NCBI RefSeq assembly: GCF_011683915.1
Contig: NZ_JAAQPH010000024.1
Coordinates: 1-64,000, forward strand
Source: Pelagibius litoralis
GTDB lineage: Bacteria > Pseudomonadota > Alphaproteobacteria > Kiloniellales > Kiloniellaceae
Length of the DNA stretch: 64,000 nucleotides
Reading direction: 5' to 3'
Shown here: positions 1 through 8,841 of the stretch, one piece after another
Numbering within the stretch: position 1 is the stretch's first letter
Layout: each line of letters starts with the position of its first letter
Position numbers and translations under genes: made by a program
The notes under the pieces: model-generated
Seen by the model: only the letters and a program-made list of their open reading frames with translations
Told to the model about the DNA's origin: nothing
The model's database searches: none

Positions 1-115
1 CATGTTCTGTCGGCTCAAAGATTTCCGAAGAATCGCCACCCGATACGACAAACGCGCAGATACTTTCCTATCTGCCGTCTTCATCGCCGCAATCATCACA
101 TGGTGGCTCAATTGA
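1..115 (+). CDS. IS5-family transposase, C-terminal fragment cut by the window edge
   Basis: The first 115 bases read open in one frame and end at TGA 113-115. The 37 visible residues from Met at base 2 (beginning MFCRLKDFRRIATRYDKRA) match the conserved end of IS5-family DDE transposases, where the catalytic Glu region is followed by the R-R-x-A-x-R-Y-D-K motif and a short hydrophobic tail. The rest of the gene lies outside the window, so its integrity cannot be judged. The reading rests on motif recognition from memory. Confidence 0.8.
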   Translation, partial: MFCRLKDFRRIATRYDKRADTFLSAVFIAAIITWWLN

Positions 116-128
116 GTCCTGACCCTAG
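1..128 (+). mobile_element. Right end of an IS5-like insertion sequence
   Basis: The transposase stop overlaps GAGTCCTGACCC (114-125), which has the form of an IS5/IS427-type terminal inverted repeat, and is followed by CTAG at 125-128, a plausible target sequence. The exact outer boundary and the left end cannot be seen. The element ends about 120 bases before the glycine riboswitch, so it sits in the upstream region of the gcv operon. Confidence 0.6.
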
Positions 129-202
129 AACGAATTGATTACGAGACTGTGAGGCGCCGGGAGTTGAATTTGGCGCAGTGAAGGGCTAGCTTCTGGTCAG
201 CA

Positions 203-237
203 AGAAGACGCCGAAGCCAAATCGGCGTCTTTCTGCC
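203..237 (+). terminator. Terminator-like hairpin upstream of the glycine riboswitch
   Basis: A perfect 10-bp stem (AAGACGCCGA at 205-214 with its complement at 222-231, 7-base loop) is followed by a T-rich stretch. It could end transcription coming from the left, that is from the insertion sequence or from whatever gene lay there before. Only the sequence supports it. Confidence 0.5.
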
Positions 238-246
238 TTTGATCCC

Positions 247-455
247 TTGCGGGAGAGCCCGGTCTGGCCAACAGACCGGCGCCGAAGGAGCAACCGCCCC
301 GGAAACTCTCAGGCAAAGAGGACCGCAAGGGGGAGGCAATTCTGGAAAGTGGTCGCAGCGCCTTTTGAGCTGCTGCGCCTCACCGAAGGAGTAAGCCGGC
401 CCGTGCCAGACGCGACGCGCCGGTGAATCTCTCAGGTATCCATGACAGAAGGGGC
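247..455 (+). promoter_or_regulatory. Tandem glycine riboswitch (two aptamers) in the gcvT leader
   Basis: Two consecutive glycine aptamers are visible. The first, about 247-331, has the GGGAGAG opening, the core GCCGAAGGAGCAA at 281-293 and ACTCTCAGGCAAA at 305-317. The second, about 340-455, has the core CACCGAAGGAGTAA at 380-393, ATCTCTCAGGTA at 427-438 and the closing GACAGAAGGGG at 443-453. The two are joined by a short linker, as in classical cooperative glycine riboswitches. The second aptamer ends about 60 bases before the gcvT start. Glycine binding is expected to switch on the cleavage operon. No obvious terminator lies between aptamer 2 and the start codon, so control at translation or through alternative pairing with the GGAGG at 500-504 is possible. 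Confidence 0.93.
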
Positions 456-513
456 CGGAGCTGCCTGAAAGGGTGGCTGCGGCAACATTGACCTTTTGTG
501 GAGGGAGCCGGGA

Positions 514-1629
514 GTGGCGCAGGAAAGCGAATCAGGGCCGAAGCAAACACCGCTTCACGCGTTGCACCAGGAACTGGGCGGCAAGATCGTGCCCTTTGCG
601 GGTTACGCGCTGCCGGTTCAGTACCCCGCCGGCATCATGGCCGAGCACAGCCAGGCGCGCACGGCGGCGGCGCTGTTCGATGTTTCCCATATGGGCCAGG
701 TCCGGCTCGACGGGGCCGACCGTGTCGCGGCGCTGGAAGCCTTGCTGCCCGCCGAGATCGCCAAGCTGGCAGAGGGGCGTCAGCGCTACAGCTTTTTCAC
801 CAACGACCAGGGCGGCATCCTCGACGACCTGATGATCTCCAACCAGGGCGACTGGCTGTTCCTGGTGGTGAATGCCGCCTGCAAGGACGCCGATATCGCC
901 CATATGAAGGCGAACCTGAAAGGCGATGTCCGGCTGACGGTGCTGGCCGACCGCGCGCTGATCGCCCTGCAGGGCCCCCAGGCCGCCACGGTGCTGGCGC
1001 GCCTTGCCCCGGGCGCTGAAACCCTGCGCTTCATGGATTGCAAACCCCTGGACGTTGACGGCATCGCCTGTCTGGTCAGCCGGGCCGGCTACACCGGCGA
1101 GGACGGCTATGAGATCTCCGTGCCTGCCGACAAGGCCGAGGCGCTGGCGCGCCGTCTGCTGGCGGAACCCGAGACGGCCCCGGCGGGCCTGGGCGCGCGC
1201 GATTCGCTGCGCCTGGAGGCCGGCCTCTGTCTTTACGGCCATGACATCGACACCGGCACCGGGCCCATCGAGGCGGACCTGGCCTGGGCAATCCAAAAGC
1301 GCCGCCGCGAAGAGGGCGGCTTTCCCGGCGCCGCGATCATACAGAAACATCTGGCCGAAGGGCCGCCGCGCCGCCGGGTCGGCCTGCTGCCGGAGGGCCG
1401 GGCACCGATGCGTGAGGGCACGCTGCTGAAGGATGCGGCGGGCAACGACATCGGCCATGTCACCTCCGGCGGTTTCGGGCCGAGCGTCGGCGCGCCGGTC
1501 GCCATGGGCTACGTCACCGCCGACCACGCGGCCGAGGGCACGGCCCTGCAGGCCGAGGTGCGCGGCAAGCTGCTGCCCTGCCGGGTCGCCGCCCTGCCGT
1601 TCGTCAAACACAACTACTACCGAGGCTAA
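514..1629 (+). CDS. gcvT: Aminomethyltransferase, glycine cleavage T protein
   Basis: T protein takes the aminomethyl group from lipoylated H protein, releases ammonia and passes the one-carbon unit to tetrahydrofolate. The product of 371 residues is normal for the family and begins [18 protein letters not shown], followed by the conserved [11 protein letters not shown] segment and the C-terminal barrel domain ending KHNYYRG. I chose GTG 514 because GGAGG lies 9 bases upstream at 500-504; an in-frame TTG at 496 lacks such a site. It is first in the gcvT-gcvH-gcvP operon, 17 bases before gcvH, and under the tandem glycine riboswitch. Confidence 0.95.
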   Translation: MAQESESGPKQTPLHALHQELGGKIVPFAGYALPVQYPAGIMAEHSQARTAAALFDVSHMGQVRLDGADRVAALEALLPAEIAKLAEGRQRYSFFTNDQGGILDDLMISNQGDWLFLVVNAACKDADIAHMKANLKGDVRLTVLADRALIALQGPQAATVLARLAPGAETLRFMDCKPLDVDGIACLVSRAGYTGEDGYEISVPADKAEALARRLLAEPETAPAGLGARDSLRLEAGLCLYGHDIDTGTGPIEADLAWAIQKRRREEGGFPGAAIIQKHLAEGPPRRRVGLLPEGRAPMREGTLLKDAAGNDIGHVTSGGFGPSVGAPVAMGYVTADHAAEGTALQAEVRGKLLPCRVAALPFVKHNYYRG

Positions 1630-1646
1630 CAGGGGGATTTTTCATT

Positions 1647-2024
1647 ATGACTGCGCGCCGTTACACCGAAGACCACGAATGGCTGACCATCGAGGGCGAC
1701 GTCGCCGTCGTCGGCATCAGCAACCACGCCCAGGAACAGCTCGGCGATATCGTCTTTGTCGAACTGCCGGAGGTCGGCAAGGTTCTGGAGAAGGGCAAGG
1801 ATGCCGCGGTGGTCGAGTCCGTAAAGGCCGCCAGCGAAATCTATGCGCCCGCCGACGGTGAGGTTCTGGAAGTGAACGAGGCGCTGAACGACGAGCCGGG
1901 CAAGGTGAACAGCGACCCCGAAGGCGATGGCTGGTTCTTCAAGATGAAGCTGGCGGATGCCGGTCAGGTCGCCGACCTGATGGATGACGCTGCCTATAAG
2001 TCCTTTGCCGAAGGCCAGGGCTGA
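1647..2024 (+). CDS. gcvH: Glycine cleavage system H protein
   Basis: H protein is the mobile lipoyl carrier that shuttles the aminomethyl intermediate between the P, T and L proteins. The 125 residues show the lipoylation motif [14 protein letters not shown], with Lys60 the predicted lipoyl site, and the usual start [19 protein letters not shown] at 1630-1635 is the ribosome binding site. It lies between gcvT and gcvP in one operon, with 55 bases before the gcvP start. Length and motif are canonical. Confidence 0.96.
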   Translation: MTARRYTEDHEWLTIEGDVAVVGISNHAQEQLGDIVFVELPEVGKVLEKGKDAAVVESVKAASEIYAPADGEVLEVNEALNDEPGKVNSDPEGDGWFFKMKLADAGQVADLMDDAAYKSFAEGQG

Positions 2025-2079
2025 GCGGCCCCGGCCCTTCGACCCCCTGGCCCTTCGATCCGTTGAGGAGAAGAAAAGC

Positions 2080-4983
2080 ATGAGCGACGCAGAGCGCAGT
2101 CTGGTGGAACTGGAAGCCAAGGACGATTTCGTCCGCCGTCACATCGGGCCGGGCGAGCCTCAGATCCAAGAGATGCTGGGCAGCCTGGGATTGGATTCGC
2201 TGGACGGCCTGATCGACAAGACGGTGCCGGCGGCGATCCGCAGCGCCTCTGCCATGCCGCTGCCGCCGGTGCGCAGCGAAAAGGAAGCGCTGGAGGCCAT
2301 GCGGGCCATGGCCGACAAGAACCAGGTCATGGTCTCGATGATCGGCATGGGCTATTCCAACACCGTCGTGCCCGGCGTCATCGTGCGCCGGGTGCTGGAA
2401 AATCCCGGCTGGTACACCGCTTACACGCCCTATCAGGCCGAAGTCAGCCAGGGCCGGCTGGAGGCGCTGCTGAACTATCAGCAGATGATCATCGACCTGA
2501 CCGGTATGGAACTCGCCAACGCCTCGCTGCTCGACGAAGCCACGGCGGCGGCCGAAGCCATGGCCATGGCTCACCGGGTCGCCAAGTCCAAGTCCGACAG
2601 CTTCTTCGTTGCCGCCGACTGCCATCCCCAGACCCTGGCGGTGCTGCAGACCCGGGCCAGGCCCATGGGCATCGACCTGATCGTCGGCGATCCGGAAACC
2701 GGGCTCGCCGGTAAAGAGGTCTTTGGCGCCCTGCTGCAGTATCCCGGCAGTTTCGGGCATGTCCGCGATCTGACGCCGGTCATCGAAAAACTGCATGAAC
2801 AGAAGGCTCTGGCCGTGGTGGCCGCCGACCTGCTGGCGCTCACCATGATCACCCCGCCGGGTGAAATGGGCGCCGACGTCGTGGTCGGCACGGCCCAGCG
2901 TTTCGGCGTGCCGCTCGGCTACGGCGGCCCGCACGCGGCCTACTTCGCCACCCGCGACGCCTACAAGCGCTCGGTCCCCGGCCGCCTTATCGGCGTCTCT
3001 GTGGATGCCGAGGGGCGCCCGGCGCTGCGCATGGCCCTGCAGACCCGCGAACAGCACATCCGCCGGGAAAAGGCGACCAGCAACATCTGCACGGCGCAGG
3101 TCCTGCTGGCGATCATCGCCGGCCTCTACGCCACCTATCACGGCCCGGACGGCCTCACGACCATCGCCGGGCGGGTGCATCGGCTGACCGGCATCCTGGC
3201 TGCCGGGCTGGGCCGCCTGGGCTTTGCCGTGGAAAACGAAACCTTCTTCGACACCCTCAGCGTCTCGGCGCCGGGCAAGGCGGAGGCCCTGGTCGCCGCA
3301 GCCTGCGAAGCCGGCATCAACCTCCGGCTTATCGATGGCGACCGCATCGGCATGTCCCTGGACGAGGTGACCACCCGCGAGCATGTGGAGCGGCTGCTGG
3401 GCGTCTTCGCCGGCGGGCCGGCGGCAACTGCGGAGGCTCTGGAAGGCGAAGCCGTGGCTGGTATCCCCGGCGGCCTGAGGCGCCAGAGCGAATTCCTCAC
3501 CCATCCGGTGTTCCATCTCTACCACGCGGAAACCGAGATGATGCGCTACCTGCGCCGTCTCCAGGCCAAGGATATCGCCCTCGACCGCTCGATGATCGCG
3601 CTCGGCTCCTGCACCATGAAGCTGAATGCCACGACCGAGATGGAGCCGGTCACCTGGTCCGAGTTCAGCGACCTGCATCCCTTTGCGCCGTTGGAGCAGG
3701 CGGCCGGCTACCGCCAGCTCTTCGAGGAGCTGGAAGGCATGCTCTGCGCGGTTACCGGCTTCGATGCGATCTCCCTGCAGCCCAACGCCGGCTCCCAGGG
3801 CGAGTACGCCGGGCTGATGACCATCTGCAAGTACCATGAGAGCCGCGGCGACACCCACCGCGATATCTGTCTGATCCCGTCGTCTGCCCACGGCACCAAT
3901 CCGGCCTCGGCCACCATGGCGGGGCTGAAGGTCGTGGTGGTTGCCTGCGACGATCAGGGCAACGTCGATGTGGAAGACCTGAAAGCCAAGGCCGAACAGC
4001 ATCGGGAGAACCTGGCCGCGCTGATGGTGACCTATCCCTCGACCCACGGCGTTTTCGAGGAGGCGATCCGCGATATCTGCGCGATCATCCACGACAACGG
4101 CGGACAGGTTTACATGGACGGCGCCAACCTGAATGCGCTGCTGGGGGTCTGCAAGCCGGGGGAGATCGGTGCCGACGTCTCCCACATGAACCTGCACAAG
4201 ACCTTCTGCATTCCCCACGGCGGCGGCGGCCCCGGCATGGGGCCGATCGGCGTGATGGCCCATCTGGCGCCCTTCCTGCCGGACCACCCGGTGGTTCCCG
4301 GCGTGAACCCGGCGGCAGGCGCGGCGGGCACCATCGGCGCGGTCTCGGCGGCGCCCTGGGGGTCCTCGAGCATCCTGCCGATCTCCTGGGCCTATATCGC
4401 CATGATGGGTGCCGACGGCCTGACCCGGGCGACCCAGCTGGCCATTCTCAACGCCAACTACATCGCGGCGCGGCTGGCCCCGCACTATCCGGTGCTCTAC
4501 ACCGGGCAGAACGGCATGGTGGCGCATGAGTGCATCATCGACTTCCGGCCGATCAAGGAGGCTTGCGGGATCAGCGTCGAGGACGTCGCCAAGCGATTGG
4601 TCGATTACGGCTTCCACGCCCCGACCATGTCTTTCCCGGTGGCGGACACCCTGATGATCGAGCCGACGGAGAGCGAGGCCAAGCGCGAGATCGACCGTTT
4701 CTGCGACGCCATGATCGCAATCCGCCATGAAATCGCCGAGGTCGAAAGCGGCGCCGCCGATGCCGGGAACAATGTGCTGCACAACGCGCCGCACACCCAC
4801 CACCTGCTGATGGCCGAGACCTGGGATCGGCCCTACGACAAGCAGCGCGCCTTCTTCCCGCTGCCCGGCATGCAGGAGGACAAGTACTGGCCGCCGGTCG
4901 CGCGCATCGACAACGTCGCCGGCGACCGCAACCTGGTTTGTACCTGCCCGCCGATGGAGGCCTACCAGCAAGCCGCGGAGTAG
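2080..4983 (+). CDS. gcvP: Glycine dehydrogenase (decarboxylating), single-chain P protein
   Basis: P protein is the pyridoxal-phosphate enzyme that decarboxylates glycine and loads the aminomethyl group on H protein. The 967-residue chain is the fused one-subunit type, with the two halves that are separate gcvPA and gcvPB in some bacteria. The PLP lysine is Lys707 in [19 protein letters not shown] chose ATG 2080 ([14 protein letters not shown]) because GAGGAG at 2065-2070 precedes it; the frame is open further up to 1984 but that part overlaps gcvH. The dihydrolipoyl dehydrogenase L protein is not in the window and is presumably shared with other complexes. Confidence 0.96.
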   Translation: MSDAERSLVELEAKDDFVRRHIGPGEPQIQEMLGSLGLDSLDGLIDKTVPAAIRSASAMPLPPVRSEKEALEAMRAMADKNQVMVSMIGMGYSNTVVPGVIVRRVLENPGWYTAYTPYQAEVSQGRLEALLNYQQMIIDLTGMELANASLLDEATAAAEAMAMAHRVAKSKSDSFFVAADCHPQTLAVLQTRARPMGIDLIVGDPETGLAGKEVFGALLQYPGSFGHVRDLTPVIEKLHEQKALAVVAADLLALTMITPPGEMGADVVVGTAQRFGVPLGYGGPHAAYFATRDAYKRSVPGRLIGVSVDAEGRPALRMALQTREQHIRREKATSNICTAQVLLAIIAGLYATYHGPDGLTTIAGRVHRLTGILAAGLGRLGFAVENETFFDTLSVSAPGKAEALVAAACEAGINLRLIDGDRIGMSLDEVTTREHVERLLGVFAGGPAATAEALEGEAVAGIPGGLRRQSEFLTHPVFHLYHAETEMMRYLRRLQAKDIALDRSMIALGSCTMKLNATTEMEPVTWSEFSDLHPFAPLEQAAGYRQLFEELEGMLCAVTGFDAISLQPNAGSQGEYAGLMTICKYHESRGDTHRDICLIPSSAHGTNPASATMAGLKVVVVACDDQGNVDVEDLKAKAEQHRENLAALMVTYPSTHGVFEEAIRDICAIIHDNGGQVYMDGANLNALLGVCKPGEIGADVSHMNLHKTFCIPHGGGGPGMGPIGVMAHLAPFLPDHPVVPGVNPAAGAAGTIGAVSAAPWGSSSILPISWAYIAMMGADGLTRATQLAILNANYIAARLAPHYPVLYTGQNGMVAHECIIDFRPIKEACGISVEDVAKRLVDYGFHAPTMSFPVADTLMIEPTESEAKREIDRFCDAMIAIRHEIAEVESGAADAGNNVLHNAPHTHHLLMAETWDRPYDKQRAFFPLPGMQEDKYWPPVARIDNVAGDRNLVCTCPPMEAYQQAAE

Positions 4984-4993
4984 GGGGAAGAAG

Positions 4994-5110
4994 CCCCCTC
5001 ACCCTCCCGCTACGCGGGCCCTCCCTCTCCCACGAGGGGAGAGGGAAGTAAGGCGGCTCCACTTTTTGGTTCCCCCTCTCCCCTTGTGGGAGAGGGTCGG
5101 GGTGAGGGGA
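4994..5110. repeat. Family A intergenic palindromic repeat, copy 1
   Basis: A long imperfect inverted repeat. CCCCCTCACCCTCCCG runs into CCCTCTCCC and a small hairpin around ACGAGGGGAGAGGG; the same modules then appear on the other strand (CCCTCTCCCC...GGGAGAGGG...GGGGTGAGGGG). The middle reads CTTTTTGGTTCCCCCTCTCC, which recurs almost unchanged in copy 5 at 63792-63811. Other copies lie near 8042, 11546, 30311 (degenerate) and 63726. It fills the space between the convergent 3' ends of gcvP and prs and may act as a bidirectional transcript end. Confidence 0.85.
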
Positions 5111-5136
5111 GTTTTCGACGCAAGTCGAAAACTCCC
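5107..5136. repeat. Perfect hairpin with GCAA loop at the prs stop codon
   Basis: A perfect 13-bp stem (5107-5119 with 5124-5136) closes a GCAA loop; the core is TTTTCGAC-N4-GTCGAA. The same core starts the family B repeats at 6190, 14434 and 37018. The last base of the stem is the first base of the prs stop codon on the minus strand. No T tract follows, so it is a weak candidate for an intrinsic terminator but a good one for an mRNA 3'-end stabilising hairpin. Confidence 0.75.
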
Positions 5137-6080
5137 TAACGGAACAGGCTGGAGATGCTGGAGCCGTTGTGGATCGCCTGGATGGCGCCGGCGAAGAGCT
5201 GGCTCACCGAGCAGACCTCGATTTTGTCGATCTGTTTTTCCGGGGTCAGGGGAATGGTGTCGGTGACCACGACCGAGCGCAGCGGCGAATCGGCAATGCG
5301 CTGTACCGCCTGGCCGGAGAGCACCGGGTGCACGGCGGCGGCCTCCACCGAGACGGCGCCGTGTTTCTGCAGAAAGGCCGCCGCTTCCATCAGCGTGCCG
5401 CCGCTGGCGATCTCGTCGTCGATGATCAGGGCCCGCTTGCCGGCGACGTCGCCGATCAGCGCCACCGCCCGCGGTTTTTCATCGTCGCCGTCGCGGCGCT
5501 TGTCGACGATGGCGATGGGCAGGTTCAGCCGGTTGGCATAGCCGCCGATCTCCTTGGCTTCGCCGACGTCGCCGGCCACCAGGACATAGTCGCTGAGATC
5601 GCGCGAGTCGCGCAGATGGTCGCAGAGGATCGGCGCCGCGCGCAGCTGGTCCACGGGAATGCGGAAAAAGCCCTGCACCTGTGGAGAGTGCAGGTCCATG
5701 GTCAGCACCCGGTCCGCCCCCGCCGTCTCCAGCAGGTCGGCCATCAGCCGGGCGGTGATGGAGATCCGCGGCTGGTCCTTCTTGTCGGAGCGCGCGTAGG
5801 GGAAGTAGGGCAGCACCGCGGTGATCCGCTTGGCGGAGGCATGCTTCAGCGCATCGATGGTGATCAGCAGTTCCATGATGCCGTCGGAGACCGGCGCGCA
5901 GGAGGGTTGAATGACGAAGGCATCGCTTTCGCGCACGTTCTCCTCGATCTGGACCAGGATGTTCTCGTTGGAAAAGCGCAGGCTGCGCGTTTTGCAGCGT
6001 TCGACGCCGAGGTGCCGGCAGATCTGGTCGGCGAAGGCCGGATGGGCCGACCCGCTGATGATTCGAATGGTATCGAGCAT
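5136..6080 (-). CDS. prs: Ribose-phosphate pyrophosphokinase (divergent form)
   Basis: Predicted to transfer pyrophosphate from ATP to ribose 5-phosphate, giving PRPP for nucleotides, His, Trp and NAD. The 314 residues match the family length. The start is ATG 6080 (MLDTIRIISGSAHPAFADQI); an upstream extension of the frame has no family similarity. The flexible-loop region reads PYARSDKKDQPRIS where enterobacterial enzymes have an ARQDRK-type loop, and the PRPP site reads IIDDEIASGGTL rather than the usual VDDMIDTGGT-like form. Folding and role should be the same, but this may be a second, specialised Prs. It stands alone, convergent with gcvP. Confidence 0.85.
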   Translation of the reverse strand: MLDTIRIISGSAHPAFADQICRHLGVERCKTRSLRFSNENILVQIEENVRESDAFVIQPSCAPVSDGIMELLITIDALKHASAKRITAVLPYFPYARSDKKDQPRISITARLMADLLETAGADRVLTMDLHSPQVQGFFRIPVDQLRAAPILCDHLRDSRDLSDYVLVAGDVGEAKEIGGYANRLNLPIAIVDKRRDGDDEKPRAVALIGDVAGKRALIIDDEIASGGTLMEAAAFLQKHGAVSVEAAAVHPVLSGQAVQRIADSPLRSVVVTDTIPLTPEKQIDKIEVCSVSQLFAGAIQAIHNGSSISSLFR

Positions 6081-6180
6081 GGGGTTTCCGGTCGCAGAAA
6101 GGGTGCCTGGGAACGCTGCCGCCCTTCTAGCCCATCCCGTCTGAAATGGCACCCGTTATGAGGTGCTGGAAGCCGTGGCG

Positions 6181-6300
6181 CCTAGGGCATTTTCGACTTA
6201 CGTCGAATCGGTTCCGGCCCGCTCCCCCTCCCGGCCACCCAATGCGATTATCCTGGTGGGTGGCCGGGAGGGGGAGCGGGCTGGTGCCGTCAAACTGTGA
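6181..6300. repeat. Family B palindromic element, copy 1
   Basis: The element begins CCTAGGGCATTTTCGAC and contains the TTTTCGAC-TTAC-GTCGAA core (6190-6203), then a perfect 24-bp inverted repeat (6217-6240 with 6258-6281, 17-base loop) made of GCTCCCCCTCCC-type sequence, and ends GGTGCCGTCAA at 6283-6293. A second full copy lies at 37014-37120 and a truncated head at 14431. It sits in the divergent space between prs and the MDR gene. Confidence 0.85.
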
Positions 6301-6390
6301 GAGAGTCTACAGTCCGCCCTGGACAGGCGCCTGCGTATCAGAGCAACAATGTCCTATGGTGCTTGTCCCAGGAAGATAGGATGTCGAACG

Positions 6391-7467
6391 ATGGCCATCC
6401 CCGATAAGATGTACGGCGTCGTGTTGACCGGCCATGGCGGCCTGGAAAAGCTGGAGTGGCGCGAGGATGTTGACGTCCCCAGGCCGGGTGAGGGCGAGGT
6501 TCTGCTGCGGGTGCTGGCCTCCTCGGTCAACAACACCGACATCAACACAAGAACGGCCTGGTATTCGAAGTCGGTGCGGGAGAGCACGGCCTCGGCCGCC
6601 GCAACCGGAAACACCGGGCCCGAAGTGGCCGACGGCAGTTGGTCGGGCAGTCCCATTTCTTTTCCGCTCATCCAGGGTGCGGACTGCTGCGGTGAGATTG
6701 TTGCGGTCGGTCCGGGGGTCCCGGGCGAGCGGATCGGAGAGCGTGTTCTGGTTCGTGCGCTTCAATCCACGGGCGCAGAGGACGGCCGGCTTTCCACCTG
6801 GACCTTCGGGTCGGAATGCGATGGCGCTTTCGCGCAGTTTGCCAAGACCTTCGCGGCTGACGCCCTGGCTGTCCGGTCCGACTGGTCGGATACCGAGCTT
6901 GCCTCGATCCCCTGCGCCTATTCGACGGCGGAGGGAATGCTGCAACGGGTCGGCCTGAAGGACGAGGCTGTGCTGATCACCGGCGCGTCGGGCGGTGTCG
7001 GCTCCGCCGCGATTCAACTGGCAAAGCGCCGGGGCGCCCATGTTACGGCGATGACCGAGGCCGCAAAAGCCGAGGCGCTCCGGGCCTTGGGCGCCGATGC
7101 CACGATTGCCCGCGACGACGCCTTTCCTGCCGACGCCTATGACGTGGTCGTCGACCTTGTCGCCGGCCCGCGCTGGCCGGACATGATCGCGGCGCTGCGG
7201 CGCGGCGGCCGCTATGTGACTGCCGGGGCCATTGCCGGGCCCATCGTTGAGCTCGACGTTCGCACCCTCTACCTGCGCGACCTGACGCTGCTCGGGTCGA
7301 CCTTCCAGCCGGACAACATCATGAAAGACGTCATCGGCTACATCGAAGGGGGTGAATTGCGCCCGCTGATCGGCAGGGAATTCGATCTCAAAGAGATGCA
7401 ACAGGCACAGAAGGCCTTCCTTGAGAAAGACCACATCGGCAAGATCGTCATCCGTAACGCGGGCTAG
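6391..7467 (+). CDS. MDR-superfamily alcohol dehydrogenase / quinone oxidoreductase-like protein
   Basis: A 358-residue medium-chain dehydrogenase/reductase. The N-terminal GroES-like domain contains the conserved GADCCGEIVAVG segment, and the Rossmann domain carries the nucleotide motif ITGASGGVGSAAIQLAKRRG. The paired cysteines of the structural zinc lobe are not evident, which fits the zinc-free quinone oxidoreductase-like branch; the substrate cannot be told. The start ATG 6391 follows AGG at 6378-6380; an in-frame codon at 6349 is possible but not supported by similarity. It is monocistronic and follows a family B repeat. Confidence 0.8.
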   Translation: MAIPDKMYGVVLTGHGGLEKLEWREDVDVPRPGEGEVLLRVLASSVNNTDINTRTAWYSKSVRESTASAAATGNTGPEVADGSWSGSPISFPLIQGADCCGEIVAVGPGVPGERIGERVLVRALQSTGAEDGRLSTWTFGSECDGAFAQFAKTFAADALAVRSDWSDTELASIPCAYSTAEGMLQRVGLKDEAVLITGASGGVGSAAIQLAKRRGAHVTAMTEAAKAEALRALGADATIARDDAFPADAYDVVVDLVAGPRWPDMIAALRRGGRYVTAGAIAGPIVELDVRTLYLRDLTLLGSTFQPDNIMKDVIGYIEGGELRPLIGREFDLKEMQQAQKAFLEKDHIGKIVIRNAG

Positions 7468-7521
7468 GTAGGTGGGTCGGCGGCGCGGAGCCTTTGCCCG
7501 AAGGATCGGTCACAAAGGCGG

Positions 7522-7947
7522 TCAGTGCCGCAGCCTGACCTCGTTGAGGTTTGAAATCACATAGTCGTAGTTCTCCAGGATCCACAGCAGCGACTCGACC
7601 TTGGTCTGGTCGTCGAACTGGTTCCGGGTGAACTTGCCGTAGCTGTTGCCGTCCTTGTCGCGCACCACCGGGCCTTCGAAGGAATTCCGGTTCCAGGGGC
7701 TCAGCGTCTGGTAGGGGGACCCGTAGACACCGGTCTTGCTCCAGATGGTGGCGTTGTCGAATTCGGAGCCGTGGGGGCCGAGCTTGTTCCAGATCGAGGT
7801 GTTGTCGAAGCGCGAACAGTTCAAACAGCCCAGGAAGGTGTTCTGCCCCTTGCCGCCGTAGAGCAGGTACTCCGGCTCCTGCGCCAGGGCCGAAGCGCTG
7901 CCGGCAAGCAGCAGCAGAAGGGTCGAAAGCGCGCGTAATCTGTACAT
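7522..7947 (-). CDS. Small secreted protein with three 16-residue FDN-x-x-IW repeats
   Basis: The product has 141 residues with a clear signal peptide (LLLLLAGSASALAQ, cleavage near residue 22). After a CLNC motif at 41-44 come three tandem 16-residue units: SRFDNTSIWNKLGPHG (45-60), SEFDNATIWSKTGVYG (61-76) and the diverged SPYQTLSPWNRNSFEG (77-92). A C-terminal part contains DKDGNSYGKFTRNQFDD. I recall similar S-x-Y/F-x-x-x-SI-x-N/W repeats in uncharacterised proteins of other phyla, but know of no assigned function. ATG 7947 is chosen because it begins the signal peptide. It is likely periplasmic. Confidence 0.75.
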   Translation of the reverse strand: MYRLRALSTLLLLLAGSASALAQEPEYLLYGGKGQNTFLGCLNCSRFDNTSIWNKLGPHGSEFDNATIWSKTGVYGSPYQTLSPWNRNSFEGPVVRDKDGNSYGKFTRNQFDDQTKVESLLWILENYDYVISNLNEVRLRH

Positions 7948-8041
7948 GATGCCTGAGAGCCCGTTCAGTTCAGCGGGAAAGCTTACCGCCTTTAGTCGTC
8001 GCGCGCCGCCCAAGGGTTCAATTCGCTTGCGGGGACACCCG

Positions 8042-8141
8042 CCCACCCTCCCGCTTCGCGGGAAGACAGCTCCCTCTCACCCTCCCGCTGCGCGGGCCCC
8101 TCCCTCTCCCCTGCGTGGGAGAGGGAGGGGTGAGGGGGCTT
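8042..8141. repeat. Family A palindromic repeat, copy 2
   Basis: It contains CACCCTCCCGCTTCGCGGGA, a second CTCACCCTCCCGCTGCGCGG module, CCTCCCTCTCCCC and the complementary GGGAGAGGGAGGGGTGAGGG ending near 8138. The small hairpins CCCGC-TTC-GCGGG and CCCGC-TGC-GCGGG are typical of this family. It lies between two minus-strand genes, downstream of the cytochrome gene at 8275. Confidence 0.85.
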
Positions 8142-8274
8142 TTTGTTTTACGATCTACCGGCCCGCACCCATCTCGCCGGACGGCACCGTGCGGCCCGGC
8201 CCATCGCTGCCGCTGCGCATATCCTCGCCTGTCATTCGCGGACAGGCCGAGAGCGTCCGACAAGCCGTCGGCAT

Positions 8275-8841
8275 CTACTTGGAAACTTCGATCCGAAATG
8301 CGTCGTGGCAGGCCCGGCAGCTGTTGGTCACTTCCTGCAGTGCACCGAAAACAGCGCGATAGTCTCCAGGCATTGCCGGTGTCGCCACGGATCTGGCGGT
8401 TTGCGCAAAGGACTCCGCGGCTTCGTGGAGCGAGGCGCCCATGGCGCGAAAATCCTCGGGCATGTCGCGTCCGAATCCGGAACCCATCCCCATGCCGCCG
8501 CCCCGTTGTCCGCCGCGGGATTCATGCCTCTGCTTGAAGCGGGTCTTGGCCGAGGCGATCTCCTCTTCGCTCGCACCGTCTTCGGCCATTCTGATCCACC
8601 GGTGATGGCCAAAGGTCATGCGGATGTCTGCGACCCGGGCCGCCTCTTCGAAATCGTCTTCCGCGAGAGCGGCAACGATGTCATCCAGGTTCGCCATGTG
8701 CGTGCGCATCTCCGCGAGGAAGCCCGCTCCGACCTCGGGCGGCAGCGGCAAGGCCGTTCGCGGATCATCATCTGCCAGTCCCTGATTCTGGGTTGCCATG
8801 AATCCGGCTGCCAGGATGAGGATACAAAGTCCACGCAACAT
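8275..8841 (-). CDS. Cytochrome c'-like secreted c-type cytochrome
   Basis: A 188-residue exported protein. The signal segment LRGLCILILAAGFMATQNQG is followed by a mostly helical region and a single haem-binding CXXCH at the very C terminus (CRACHDAFR), the position and context seen in four-helix cytochrome c' and cytochrome c556. Unlike typical members (about 130 residues mature) it has an inserted Gly/Met-rich linker (RGGQRGGGMGMGSGFGRD) in the middle. Start ATG 8841 follows AAGGAG at ideal spacing. Haem attachment would occur in the periplasm. A role in electron transfer or gas binding is inferred from the family only. Confidence 0.8.
   Translation of the reverse strand: MLRGLCILILAAGFMATQNQGLADDDPRTALPLPPEVGAGFLAEMRTHMANLDDIVAALAEDDFEEAARVADIRMTFGHHRWIRMAEDGASEEEIASAKTRFKQRHESRGGQRGGGMGMGSGFGRDMPEDFRAMGASLHEAAESFAQTARSVATPAMPGDYRAVFGALQEVTNSCRACHDAFRIEVSK

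Noticed and set aside
139-339. 66-codon minus-strand frame near the left edge
   Set aside because: It overlaps the first glycine aptamer and the terminator-like hairpin; RNA structure explains the sequence.
532-1611. 359-codon minus-strand frame opposite gcvT
   Set aside because: Shadow of gcvT, with no recognisable domain and no ribosome binding site.
1939-4971. 1010-codon open frame on the minus strand opposite gcvP
   Set aside because: It is the mirror of a high-GC gene. The translation is rich in His, Arg, Gly and Asp without any family motif, and gcvP on the other strand is certain.
4994-5110. CRISPR-like array in the repeat-rich gap
   Set aside because: The repeats are inverted modules of a palindrome, not direct repeats with regular unique spacers.
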